This document shows positions 10,452 through 21,531 of a stretch of DNA of 42,496 bases, one piece after another. The stretch is from Seminavis robusta (lineage: Eukaryota > Bacillariophyta > Bacillariophyceae > Naviculales > Naviculaceae), in contig CAICTM010000929.1 of the NCBI GenBank assembly GCA_903772945.1, forward strand, positions 1 through 42,496. Direction: 5' to 3'. Position 1 is the stretch's first letter. The number at the start of each line of letters is the position of its first letter. A program made the translations under genes and the position numbers. The notes below the pieces were generated by a model. It saw nothing but the letters and a program-made list of their open reading frames with translations, was not told the DNA's origin and did no database searches.

Positions 10452-13400
10452 CTAAACATCGAAGATCTTGTGGCCAGGTGCGGCGTCGTTTGTTGCGACT
10501 TCGTCGGTGAAGGTGTCGACGTCGGTGTCGACGGAACTCTCTTCAGATCCTTCTAATCGACCCGCCTCCTCAGCCTTGATGTTGGCAAGGTACTGCTTGA
10601 CGATATCCCTTCCCTTGTTTTTCCACTCCTCCCTGTTCATTGAAGCGTAGGAGAGGTATTCATGGCTGGACACTCCAAAGACGCCACAAGTCTCCAACTT
10701 CTTCGCTAAGGGGATGATGTAGTAGTCGAAGAATCCGAGTTCACCTTCATACCATGCCTCAGCAGGATTCTTTGCAAGTCTACTAGCCTTGTATCCCGAA
10801 TACATCTCTTGGAATAGGCGCTCATTCCACTTGACATAGACCTCTGTGAAACAAGGATAAAAGGGTGCGAAAAAAGGGTGAGCAAGTCGAAAGAACATCC
10901 CGAACAGTCAAGGTAGTACTCGATACGTACGCCAGTGTTGCATTGTGTGCGACACATCGCTTGCTTGAAGCAGGTGCTCCAAAACGATGGTGGCCTTCCT
11001 GTTGGTGGCGTCCTCCTTAGTTTCTGCTGATTCGGAAGCACCTTCGGGTGAAAAGGCTTTGGCCCAACGATCCTTGCGTTTGGCTCCGAGGTCTTTGTCG
11101 ATGACATCTGTTGCCAGCACCAATTGTAGCAAGGTCTGTCGGAACCGATCGAGCTCCTCGTCATTGGTGTAGATGCAGGCTCGCAAGGCTTCATATTGGG
11201 GTAGCATGAGGCGTTCCCATGCCAACTCAACAGAGTTCTGACGGCAGAGAAGCAAGCACAAGGTCTGTGAGTGTCTCAAGAAGCGGCATCAGCCGAAACT
11301 GCATCGAGGTTGGTTCTACGTACCTGTTCCGCCACACTCTTCCCACTGTACTTGATTGATATTGGGTCATTCTCGCTTACCAGCGTCGAGTTGGGAACTC
11401 CAGGATGGTCAACATCATGTATCATCGCTGCCAGTACAACCGAGAATTGCGTCTATGGACAGGGGAGGCAACCGGACAAACAAACGGAGGAACAACGTGA
11501 GCCTCCTTTTGCACTGCTTGTTGAGACCCAGAAAGCCTGAATGCTGCTTACCAGTGGATCTGAAGTGATGCCGAAAGTATGATCATGCAAGTTTTCGGCA
11601 ATCTTGTGGTTGGAGGTACCATCGTTCATTGACACTTCGATGGGAGAGTTGATGCGGCTCATGAGTTTGATTACGGACATCTGAGAACGAGAGATCCGAA
11701 ACATTAGTGTGGGTGACGAGACTTCTTCAGTTTTTTTAAAGACAGACAGCTCACGATTTCTTACCATCACTGTGAAATGTGAGCAAACCACAATGAAGAA
11801 GAGAGGGGAATCGGTTAAATTTGAGGCTTCGCATATGAATAGGCAAATGCCCAATAGGATCACCAGAAAGAAAGTCTTACCATGGCTAGCATGATCGAAA
11901 CAATGGAAGGAATTCGACTCTGAATACATCCCAGCAATGTCTGTGACATAAGAAATCATCTGGGCCTTAACCTCGTCAGACAACTGAATGGATTCAGGGT
12001 CCACGTGGTTCGTGTAGACCTTGGGATCGAACTTGGGGAGATTGAGCACTTCCTTCACTTCATCGAGGAGGGTGCCTGAGTTCGCAGAGCCTCGGATGTT
12101 CTTCTGTAAAGTCCTCGAGATGGTTGACTTGGAAGATTTCGACTGAGCACGGGCCATGACACGTCGCAACAGCTTCGACAGGATGTCAACATTCCATTGA
12201 ATCAAGCGTTGGGTGGAGGGGCTGGAGAGTGATGGGCTTGATAGATTCTGCTTCTGGGAGGTGGAGCCGGAACTTGATCGTACGTTATGGAACGAAGAAG
12301 AAACCATCGCTGTGTCGTCAAAGCTGGTCGTCGACATTGTCATGGAACCTGTACCAACGGATTCCTCGCGGATATCGCAAAAGAATGTCTTCATCTTGCC
12401 TTTCCCTTTGGCCTCGACCCCGCCTTCTCTCTCGGTCAGCCACTTGCCTTTGCCGCTGGCAAACAACAGGTCAGCTGTTGCTTGGGACACTTGCACTTTG
12501 TCTTTGACCCCTGTGGACTCCATCCTGGCAGCTGTGAGAGGTTTGAAAGAGCAAACGGTATCAGACCAGATCCCAAAGCAGACGTCCGTGTATCCTCCTC
12601 GTCCCTTGCACTGTGACCATGCTTACCGGAGTTCATGGTGTCACCAAAGAGTTGGAACCGGCCCTGGACAAAGAAACCACATAAAGCATTGTTAGAGGAT
12701 TGCTTCTTGGATCGAGGCGGTAATTCTGCAACAAATCCTCACCTTGTCGCCACGGAGGACGCCGGCCTAGGATTGAAGAGATAGTCAAGAGGAAGAATGA
12801 GTTGAAAGTGTCAGTTCGTGCTCGCTCGAAGTCCTCGGCAGGGCCAGCCGCAAAGTCCTTACCGTGACAGGACCACTGGAGTTGGAACGGAGTTCGGTGT
12901 GACGGTTGGTGAGGGCACGTTGCGATTGACAAAAGCGAGCACCTAAGATGTGTCAATGTCCTACCTGTGAAGGCCGACGCGCATTCGAAGAGCATCAGTA
13001 CCAGGTCCGAGGGACATTTCCAAGTCACGGCAGAGGTCGACCATCTTGGTTGCACAAAAACATGCAAACCGAGCCATGACGGTGGCATGGGTCTTTCTGT
13101 AAGTGGGGACACCGCAAACTGCAACATAACAATCTCCGATCGTCTGGCGGTAAAAGGATTAGTTGGAATAAGACCAGCGTTGATAGAGAGCTGTGGGTCT
13201 ATCGGGGTTCAAGACTCACCTCAACTTTGAACACCCTCATGCGTCTCGCTGCAGCATCAAAGCTGTGATAGACAGTCTCAAGCAAGGAAAACACCTGTGC
13301 AGCAAATACGGTATGGGTGAGATGAGGAGATCGAATTGACAACTAGGAGAACCGGCGCATTTAAATCACCTGTGAAGGCTCGCGAACACTGGACCAACTG

Positions 13401-15843
13401 TACACAAAAGGACATCATCATGGATGAAGGTAAGGACGTGAGGAGAGCTCGATATCGTTACTTCCTTCGTCATGAATAGATGTGAAGTAAACTTACGCCG
13501 TGAATCCTGTGGGTGATTGGAGAACGAGGCAATTAGGTTGTGAGGAACTGAGGTGTTTGCTTGACACGCAGACACGCAAACAATGCCTCAAAAGCACTCA
13601 CCAACCATGTCAGCAAACATAATCGTCGATTCGGGGAACAAATCGGCGATGGGTTTCGATCCGAAAATTGCTTCACTGGGACTGTAGGGGGAGGTGATGT
13701 CTGCGCTCCGAGATGAATCGACTAGGAACGCATTCTTGGACGATTTCTTCTGCTTGTCTTCTTCTTGTTGCGCAACTTCATTCATGAGGCGATCGCGCAC
13801 GTTGGAGGGGAAGAGTTGCGACACGATGGCATGGGACTATGCAAGGGGCAAGAACAGAGGTTAGTCAGTGGTACAGAGGCATCTCACTGGATCACAATTC
13901 GAGCTGACTTACCTTTGTTGCTGTCTCCATGACCCTCTTGTTACGAAGTCTAACCATGCAGTCGTAGATGACAAACACCAATGTAGTGAGCACGAAGCAG
14001 GACACCACGGCGCCGGCGTACTATTGGTAAAGCAATAAAAGGACGGAGTGGGGTCAGCACATGTTGGAGGCAACGACGACCATCATCATATCCTCTCTCT
14101 CGTACTTACCAAGTAAGGATCGTTGGTAAAGTGCTTCGCTTTGAACTGCGCGGAGGGATAGATCTCGACTTGATACTGGCAGTAAGTCTTGTTTCCACTG
14201 GACTCTATCGTGGCAAATGGAGCAACCTCAAACTGAACGCGCATGTCCCTGTCATCGTGCTCGATAAGATCCCCTTGACCAAGGTAGACGGGCTTCTTTC
14301 CCTGTAGCTCGTAGGTGAACGACTGGCCACAAGTACCGTTCAAGAAGACCATGACACCATCCTCGCCCTCGGGCAAAACATTCTTGAAGAAGAGACCCCA
14401 CCGGAAGAAGGCCGATAGAACTCCGACGGCTTGGCGGTCGTTCTTGAGCGAGTCGTAGATCGGCTGGAGTAAGTAGCTGTGGGGTTCGGTCTGAGTGTGG
14501 GGGTCAAAGCGTCTGTCGTAGTCTCCATCAAGGAATCGACCCTCTATGGCTTCAGTGAGGACCGGGCGATTCGCTTCAATCATTGCCGAGATCACCTTCT
14601 TGAAGATCGCCTTGGCAGCAAAGTTTTCATTCATGTTCGGGTTGAAGTCTTCCAGTGGAGCTCGCTGCCACACTGGGTAGTACTCCTTGGCCTTTTTGGC
14701 AGGAAGTTCAAAATCAGATCGAGACCAGTTGCCGCCACTGAGTCTGGCCGCACGCATACCCGTGTAGTTCACTTCCCAAATGAAGGGCTTGATCCCGGTC
14801 ACATTCCAAAGGTCATCGCTACGGCCGGTGTCGCGGCTGAACGTCCTGGTTCTGTTTGTGGAGGTTCTGTTTGTGGAGGTCCTGTTGTGAGAGGGAGCAG
14901 AGATCCTTTCGGTGGTCCGATTGACGTTGCCCGAGCGGCGTATCTCATAACGCTCATCCGTGTAGAGCCCAGGACTGACTTCGTCATCGTACATGTGTGC
15001 TTCAGCCTGCAGGGAGGAGGGCAACGGAATAAGCAGACAATCAGCAACGATATGCAGACAAGCCATCTCCGAGCAGTCAGCGGAAACCTCCTTACCATCC
15101 AGCCTTGGTTCTCAGCCGTGAAGTTCTCCCACGCTTCACGATCCTTGTGTTTGACAATGGGGTTGATGGTAAGCATTGAAGCTCCAGTCTTCAAAAGACG
15201 GACAAACAAGACAAATGTGAGTTTAGTCGAAAGCATGACTCGTGCCTCTCGATTGTTGAGTCGAGCAAGCTATCGGAAAGTCTTACCATCGTGTTGGCGA
15301 CGACACCATGGACTTGAAAGTCGGGGATGACAACGAAAGGCCAAACCATATGCTCAATGGCAGCAACAGAAGTCACATGCGCGCTGAACGCCTCGAGGTT
15401 GTCAAAGATCTCTCGTGCACGAGTCTGAGAGAAGGTAACCAGCTCCCTGCTGACCTTGTCGAACTGTTGCAATGGAGGCAAGTTGAGCTTCAAACTCACA
15501 TAACCTTGTTGCAACATGCACCGTGTTGATTGATACTTACGTGGTCCTGGTACGCCTTCTCCTCCTGAGCCTGGATGAATTTCAGCGTAACGGTTCCAAT
15601 GGCAGCCGCGACAACCACAATCACCAGAACAACCAAGGCCTTGCTCCAGAGCACAGCCTTGTTCTCCTTGGCGGCAATCTCCTCGGTGCTAGACTCAACC
15701 CCGGTGCCCTTGTCCATTTCCGACTCGTCGAACTCCGACTCGAGCTCCTTGCCCATTTCTTCGTCCTTTGCTTCGGGGACGGCCGACATGAAGTTCGTAG
15801 ACTTCTTCGACATGCCGCCACTGACTTTCATGATTCCAACCAT
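10452..15843 (-). CDS. Receptor-type nucleotide cyclase fused to cyclic-nucleotide phosphodiesterase
   Basis: Nineteen exons (minus strand) fit: 15541-15843, 15287-15463, 15096-15188, 14110-15006, 13913-14020, 13602-13836, 13497-13506, 13370-13397, 13220-13294, 12965-13143, 12863-12875, 12743-12766, 12627-12663, 11881-12531, 11765-11769, 11552-11680, 11324-11452, 10931-11237 and 10452-10843. They give about 1,263 residues. The order is: acidic cytosolic tail; membrane segment at about 66-88; a glycosylatable extracellular domain to about 490; a second membrane segment; a class III cyclase (SQLFPSNVRDRL, FADMVGFTAWSS, KVETIGDCYVAV, LHSGPVTAGVLRGDK, FQLFGDTMNSAARME); a linker; and a phosphodiesterase (HASHV, HDVDHPGVPN, QASDVSH). 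One protein would thus make and degrade a cyclic nucleotide at the membrane. The KVET Glu suggests GTP, but the usual guanylate-type Cys before LFGD is Gln, so the substrate is uncertain. The 3' third lies in the inverted repeat. Confidence 0.92.
11765..11769 (-). other. 5-nt micro-exon in phosphodiesterase domain
   Basis: Reads TGATG on the minus strand, between CACAG and GTAAG. Joined to the preceding CATG and the following ATGTCC it gives His-Val-Met-Met-Ser, matching the phosphodiesterase motif HASHVxMSV. Skipping it would shift the frame. The left arm carries the same micro-exon at 392-396. Confidence 0.8.
12743..12766 (-). other. 24-nt micro-exon in cyclase domain
   Basis: Encodes AGVLRGDK of the class III cyclase core, with CTAG before it and GTGAG after it. 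It is in phase with both neighbours. Confidence 0.8.
12863..12875 (-). other. 13-nt micro-exon in cyclase domain
   Basis: Reads TGGTCCTGTCACG on the minus strand, flanked by CAG and GTAAG. Together with two bases of the preceding exon it encodes S-G-P-V-T of the LHSGPVT motif. Confidence 0.8.
13497..13506 (-). other. 10-nt micro-exon in cyclase metal-binding region
   Basis: Reads GATTCACGGC on the minus strand, flanked by CACAG and GTAAG. With one base from the exon before and one from the 28-nt exon after, it encodes G-F-T-A of the catalytic FADMVGFTAWSS stretch. Confidence 0.8.
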
Positions 15844-16805
15844 TCTTGTACGTTGCGAGCGATAATAACAGATGAAAACTGGGTAGGTTTTAGTAACTTG
15901 TCTTTTGCTTTGCTTGAGAGCTTTTGAGAATACAAATTATGAACACAGGGTGTACGGTCGTGGGTACGTCCATCCTCAGAAACAAAAACTCGGCTTTAGA
16001 GCAATTGCCTCGAACCTCGAATCGAGCTTCGCTCGGCCGTCTCAAGGGTGGCACTTAACAAAATCCAGTATTTTTGGCCACCAGCAATGAGCAATGCTCT
16101 CCAAAAGTCTCGATGGTACCGGTACACTGTACTAGTATTAATACCACCCCCTCCCTACTAGCCTACTAGTACGTACAACTAGGTACAATAATATAAGACC
16201 TATTGACTTAAGGAGTCAACATGAACCACTTAATTCATTGGAAACTGGTTGTTTCTGGAGTACAGGACACCAATAGTAAAAACTCCTCAGCATTAATGTC
16301 TTAGGGGCAAATCACTTTCGGTGTGTTTTAAATACCCAACAATATTGGCTTATCGCTAGTCATGGATGTGCCCAATGAAGTCATACAATTAAATCCAACA
16401 TTCTCTCTATCTTAATTGATGCCACAACAATGTTCTTTATGACGTACTCGATCTCAGAAGATCTACTGTACTCTGTATCTGATTTCTGATTGCCCTTTTT
16501 TCTCACTTTCCCAAATCACACTGGGATTTATTCATTATTTAACACTTGCTTCTCATATTCCCTGGAAAGACCCCAGCAAATTCTCTCAGTCACAGAAGAA
16601 AAGCGGTACTGCCGGAACCGGTAGGAGCGTACCCATACCTGGTACGGCACTACGACTGTACATGTACAATGTACGGATTGGTTCTACTACAGTACCACCA
16701 CTTTCCTTGACCATGCGCCCTCTTTAGCTGCCGCGCCCGCGATGAGGAATGGAGTTGCGGGAATACCTGTTTTGCGTTTTGTCAGGCTTCAATTGTTATT
16801 TTTAG

Positions 16806-16859
16806 GAAGAATGACTAAAAATAGAAGAATGACTAAAAATAGAAGAATGACACAATCTG
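16806..16859. repeat. 18-bp tandem repeat, ~3 units
   Basis: Two identical units of GAAGAATGACTAAAAATA at 16806-16823 and 16824-16841, then a third that diverges after GAAGAATGAC. The third unit's sequence GAAGAATGACACAATCTG recurs at 16917, so the block has itself been partly duplicated about 75 bp downstream. Confidence 0.85.
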
Positions 16860-18837
16860 GAAGGTTCTACTATTACGTAAAATCACGTAGAATTTAGTAC
16901 TGGGTGATGTAATCTGGAAGAATGACACAATCTGGAAGATTGCTGCAATTCAGTAGCATACGATTTTTAGTAAAACGCATGACTCAAAGTGGAAAATCTA
17001 CTTTTAAAATCCAGCAGTTCGCCCCAATAGGCAGTTCTCCAACAGCCAATCCCCGCAACTCCAAGCGGCAGAGTTGCCGAGTAACAGTTTGGTCGTTTGA
17101 AGTTTGAAGATGCAAAGCCGATCCCGCCAAACGAAGCATGTTTCTGTGATTTTCCTTGCGGAGGTCCTGGCTAGCTACTAGTAGCTACTGGAGTAGTAGT
17201 CTACATGTACTACATTAGTATGCGAGGCTCGTCGTTGCTTTCTGCTGCCGTCAATAAGCAACTGATAAGTCAATAATGTTGCTTTAGCTCTTTAGCCAGT
17301 AGTGCAGAACAACAACGAGAACAGAAGCCAGATGATAATGAAAATTAATGGGACTTGTGAAGGTACTAGTTACGCAAGATGACCGCTAGTAGTTAATGCA
17401 AAATGCAAGCAGGCCTAGGATCTGGAGCTAGGTTTCTTCCAATCGCTTGTACCGGTACTCTACTCTAGCTAGCAGCTGTAATGGATCAGCTAATGGATCT
17501 TGCAAATTGCTTGCAAACTGCGCACCATGAAGTTGTAAGTCATGCATGGTGAAACCGCAATTTGGAAGGGAGAACATCCACGCCATTGATTCTTTGATCA
17601 TTAATTTTAGAAACATACATATAGATACATAGCGCTCAGGTCATCAGCCTGAAACCCAGAGAACCCTACTCAGAGCTCAGAGTACAGAATCCAAGTGCAT
17701 CGAGACATCGAGACGAAGTTAAGGGCACGATGGCTATTTCTTTCCCAGCGCGTGCGGAGGCACAAGAAATGCAATTGCGAACCCTTGGAGAAATGTGATA
17801 AGATTGGAAAATTGCCGATTGAACCATTGTGTGATTGTGTGAAGTGTGAAGGGTACCGCAGCTACCAAGCCAGTACAGCAACGGAGGTACCGGTAGAGTG
17901 GCGCTGCCTCATCATGGCATGGTTGCTTTGACCACTGTCCACGAGCAAGACAGAACAAGACCTGCGCCCTATTGCTCTCTTTGAACCTGGAATGGAATAT
18001 GCCATATGCCTCTCCGCTGCAGTTGTTGCCAAGTGCCAAGGCAGTCATTGTTGAAGCAGCCACTATCGAAAGGAGAATGCACCCGTCCCTTGGGTTTAAG
18101 CGAGGCCTCGGGAGCGGATGAGATGTGGCTGGAGTGTGGATTACGTTGCCAGAATGCTAAAAGATACTGGAGACACTCATTACCAGAGTTACTACTACAT
18201 GTCTACATGTACCGTAAAAGTAAAGGTGTTAAAAAAGTAAAGGTATCTCCATCCAGTGTCACCAGGAATGCCCTGTAGGAGGCTCTCCTCCCCTGGGCAC
18301 ATTAGATATTTCTGCCCGACGAGGCAGGCGATAAGCTGCTTTTGCTCTCTTGATCTTGGGGCATGCTTAGTGAGGTGGGAAGGTCATAGCACTGTCTTCC
18401 TACCGGTAGCTAGCCAGGGCACTATTGATTTTGTGATATTACTTCACACTGATTGCTGATGCTGAGTTACAGTACGGTACAGGATTATGGATGTTTATTT
18501 GTGCTACTGATAACATCCCATCAGTACTGAAGCAAACTTTTTAAAAAAAGAGTGGTGGGAGTGTGAAGAGTGAAGAGTTGTTTTGCAGCTTGCACCCACT
18601 TACCTACATGCCTACATTTGCCTTTCAAATTTCAAAGCTGTGAAGTGCGTTCCTTGGAACCAGCGATCGTGAAATCTGCAACAATTCATCGAGTCAGTTC
18701 CAAGCTAAACAGTCTACAGCAACGTTCTGCTCGCGGTATTGTCATTTCATAAATGAGGTACCGGTATTCAAGAAACAAAGTTAGGTTTGAAGGTTCAAGG
18801 GATTTGGGTCTACTGGTACACTAGTACAGTAGGGCAA

Positions 18838-18918
18838 ATGCCGGTACCGGTACACCGGTACTGGTACCGGTACACCGGTACTGGTAGGTACCGGTGCCTA
18901 CCGGTACGGTACCGTACG
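18838..18918. repeat. ACCGGT/GGTACC simple-repeat block
   Basis: A run built from overlapping palindromes ACCGGT, GGTACC and GTAC, with internal repeats of GGTACCGGTACACCGGTACT. It could fold into many alternative hairpins. A similar, shorter block lies at 26636-26652. Confidence 0.8.
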
Positions 18919-19468
18919 TGTTGGATGGGGAAAGTGGTGCAAAAGTTGAATTTGGTAATGAAAACTGTTAAATTTCCAGCTGGATTGAAAGGCCGAAAAT
19001 CACGATTTTATGAATCCAACCAAATTGATCAATTCGAAACCTTTAGAAATCTAACAGCTACAGTAACTCAAGCACTTTTTCCCATTTCAACAGTTGCAAG
19101 CGTTGAATTCGCCTTGTCCCTCCACAAAATTCTGTTTTTGCCACAATTTTATTTGCTGTGAAAAGCGGCCTCACCTGTAGGGCTTCACCGTTGACATTGA
19201 CAACTTGCAGCACCAGTGGTTGCTTCCGCTGTAAATGAATATTAACTCTGATCTCCAGTGAAAACATTTTGTATTAGCCGAAATACTAGCTACTAGGCGC
19301 TATGATAGTTAGAACCGGCGGAATGCGGAAGGCTGTAGCTTTAGCAATCGCTACCTGTAGCAACATCAATCTGGAATGCCGGCCCATTTCTTTCGACCAC
19401 TTGCTTTGTCTCGATCGAAGACACATGTCATAAAGCGCTAGAAGCATTCGCTACATTACTCCAAGAAC

Positions 19469-20644
19469 ATGATGAAGATCAAAATTCCACTCTCGAGTGC
19501 AACCGGCACATCGCAGAAGACACGGGCTTCTATTAAAAAGTTATTTCCCATGGGAAGTGTGATGAGCAGAGGCAGCAGCAATCCCATCACTCTTCACTCG
19601 GTTGACGATGATCTCTTTCCTCGAATGTGGTCCTTTCTAGCCGAGGTCATGATAGCCGAAGGAGAGTTAGCTCGATCAACCAAAGAAGCCATCGCTGAAC
19701 TGGTATCCAAGAAAAATGCGTGTCCGCTATGCGACGCAGTCCATCAACTGATGGGCTCCGCGGCACGCAATGCTGAAAGCAAACGGGGTTGTCGACGAGA
19801 AATCGATGATGAGCGCCACGCAAAGGCATTGGGTTTGGCAGATAAGCTTGTAGATACAACGCTGAACGACCGCCAGGATGAACTTGACTTGTCTTTGCAG
19901 CAGTCGGCACGTCAGGACGATGTGCTCACCGACATTGGCAGGGCTGAAGTTGCTCTTGTCGTCCTTCTTTACTTTCACTTGAATCGAGTTATCAGTGCAA
20001 TCTTGGGGGAGCAGATGTCACCTGTCTTGTTCCAGGCAAAGCGTCCTGGCCGCGGGCCTTCGATCAAGCATGATTCGCTTAAAGTCAAAGATTTGCTGAA
20101 ACAAGTCGTCAACCCGCTTTTAAAAGCAGGGATGAGTGCCACCCACAAGCCTGGCATTGCAAGACCATTGTTCTCATCCGAAGATCCGAATCGATTAGCA
20201 GAACTACCTGACCACCTGCAGAGGGCTGCATTAGCCGGTAGGGATAGAGCCAATGCCCTCTATCGACTCGTCATGTGGACTCGGAACTACAAGGAGACAA
20301 TGGAAAACGAAGGGATTCTTTCAATGGACGTTTTGCAAGTACTAGAAAGTCCCATGAATGCACCACCTTCCCACCTGACACCAGACAAACTTGCGCAGTG
20401 GGCGAGCTCTGGAGTCCGACGGGCTGTCCAGCACTTGTCGGATGAAACTAGCCAAGCCACGGCTACGATCCTGCTACTTGTACAATTTTCACCCCACAGT
20501 GTGTTCCATCACTACCAATGGAAACACCTTGCAAAAACTCTTGGGGGAGATCAGGCGAAGGCAATGTTGATATGGTGGTCTCTGACGTGCTCCTTGCAGC
20601 AAGCTCAAGGCCTCCGGAACGCAGTCCAAAAGGCAGGTTGGTGA
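19469..20644 (+). CDS. AhpD/carboxymuconolactone decarboxylase-like protein
   Basis: A 391-residue protein on a single exon. Residues 85-92 read CPLCDAVH, the CxxC-x3-H redox centre of AhpD-like alkylhydroperoxidases. The helical stretch EVALVVLLYFHLNRVISAIL around 160-180 matches the family's second conserved helix, where aromatic-rich sequence is followed by Asn-Arg. Known members reduce peroxides through the CxxC pair or act as decarboxylases. The length is about twice that of simple AhpD and resembles the long two-part forms I recall from actinobacteria, so bacterial ancestry is possible but unproven. No signal peptide is seen, so cytosolic action is likely. The first ATG of an ATGATG pair is taken as the start. 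Confidence 0.65.
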   Translation: MMKIKIPLSSATGTSQKTRASIKKLFPMGSVMSRGSSNPITLHSVDDDLFPRMWSFLAEVMIAEGELARSTKEAIAELVSKKNACPLCDAVHQLMGSAARNAESKRGCRREIDDERHAKALGLADKLVDTTLNDRQDELDLSLQQSARQDDVLTDIGRAEVALVVLLYFHLNRVISAILGEQMSPVLFQAKRPGRGPSIKHDSLKVKDLLKQVVNPLLKAGMSATHKPGIARPLFSSEDPNRLAELPDHLQRAALAGRDRANALYRLVMWTRNYKETMENEGILSMDVLQVLESPMNAPPSHLTPDKLAQWASSGVRRAVQHLSDETSQATATILLLVQFSPHSVFHHYQWKHLAKTLGGDQAKAMLIWWSLTCSLQQAQGLRNAVQKAGW

Positions 20645-21066
20645 AGACATTGCGAGGAACATGGGTTTTCAGGAAGAAATCGAGTGGAATTGAGCATCGT
20701 CTGGGTGAATAGATCGAGGCCAAAAGCCAAGCTTGCAAGGCGGGACTCTATGGGCCAGCTACAGCAGGACCAATTTATCAATACACAGAGACAGCTAGCT
20801 AGCTACTTAGTTAAAAAGAGCAATTTCATTTTATAGGACAAGAAGAAGCAAACAACTTACCGTAGTAGATTCCAATCTTCGAGTAGACTTGATGCGTGAG
20901 CTACCCTGGTACCAAAAAGATTGCAGCAGATGGCGAAGAGCTCAACGCAGAAGAATGAATCGAATCCAGTCGGGTACCGTTACCTGTCTGCACGGTGCGT
21001 GCTCCCTGACACGCTGTCTAAACCCTAGTGTGAGGCACAGGCAGAGCGGTTACCTTCTGTAGACAG
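20645..21066. other. Intergenic region before the transposon cluster
   Basis: About 420 bp between the AhpD-like gene and the first MITE. It contains a GCTAGCTAGCTA run near 20791 and no supported gene. Its last three bases, CAG at 21064-21066, are the target duplication of the MITE. Confidence 0.6.
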
Positions 21067-21469
21067 GACCTCTGTGGAAACGTCATACGTGGCAAAATAC
21101 TTAAGAGACGATACAGCGAGGAATAGGAGATGATCGAAATGATTTAGGAGACGAAAGCAATCGTCTCCTATATTTAGGAGACGATTCAGTAGGAGACATT
21201 CCAATTAGGAGACGAAAATTTCGAAATAGGAGATGATCCGAAAGATTTAGGAGATGATACCATACAGTTTACATGGTACACTTAGGAGACGATCCGTTGA
21301 GAATAGGAGACGATCCGTTGAAAATAGGAGACGTTTTAAGAGGAGACAAAAGATTTAGAAGACGATCCGTTTCGTCTCCTTTTTTTTGGAGACGAAATCC
21401 ATTAAATAGGAGACGATCAAAAGGATTTAGGAGACGAAAAGTAGCACGACTCGAGTTTCCACAGAGGTC
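21067..21469. mobile_element. 403-bp MITE of PIF/Harbinger type
   Basis: Begins GACCTCTGTGGAAAC and ends with its reverse complement, giving 15-bp terminal inverted repeats. It is flanked by CAG on both sides (21064-21066 and 21470-21472), a 3-bp CWG target duplication. There is no coding capacity. The interior holds about 16 copies of GGAGAC or GGAGAT, mostly as TAGGAGACGA in one orientation. The terminal repeat and the motif are shared with the full element 62 bp downstream, which is the likely source of its transposase. Confidence 0.88.
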
Positions 21470-21531
21470 CAGCAGGTTTCAGCAAGTTTCTTTAGAGCAG
21501 CTTCAAAGTTTGGATTGTTCCCCACCAACTG

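Larger units (their letters stand above)
6106..12160 (-). repeat. Right arm of ~6-kb inverted repeat
   Basis: Mirror copy of 1-6055, starting right after a 50-bp spacer. It is anchored on its outer side in unique DNA, because the cyclase-phosphodiesterase gene continues past 12160 to its start at 15843. Its EGF-domain gene is intact, whereas its DUF1269-like gene is cut by the inner breakpoint. The two arms therefore complement each other: only the left arm completes the DUF1269-like gene, and only the right arm completes the cyclase gene. Confidence 0.97.
15844..19468. other. Gene-poor, repeat-flecked region
   Basis: About 3.6 kb without a convincing gene. It is AT-rich and scattered with CTAGCTAG, GTAC and ACCGGT motifs, for example near 16120-16190, 16615-16690 and 17160-17220. 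It also holds an 18-bp tandem repeat near 16806 and an ACCGGTAC run near 18838. The ORFs here are short and of low complexity. The cyclase promoter should lie just above 15843. Confidence 0.6.

Noticed and set aside
14479..15330. 283-residue plus-strand ORF
   Set aside because: It is antisense to the extracellular-domain exons of the cyclase gene, crosses their introns and has no recognisable domain.
18787..19161. 124-residue plus-strand ORF
   Set aside because: Its first half is a translation of the ACCGGTAC simple repeat, and no domain follows.
19175..19228. 54-nt minus-strand exon-like block flanked by CAG and GTGAG
   Set aside because: It reads RKQPLVLQVVNVNGEALQ with good splice borders, but no partner exon could be found on either side.
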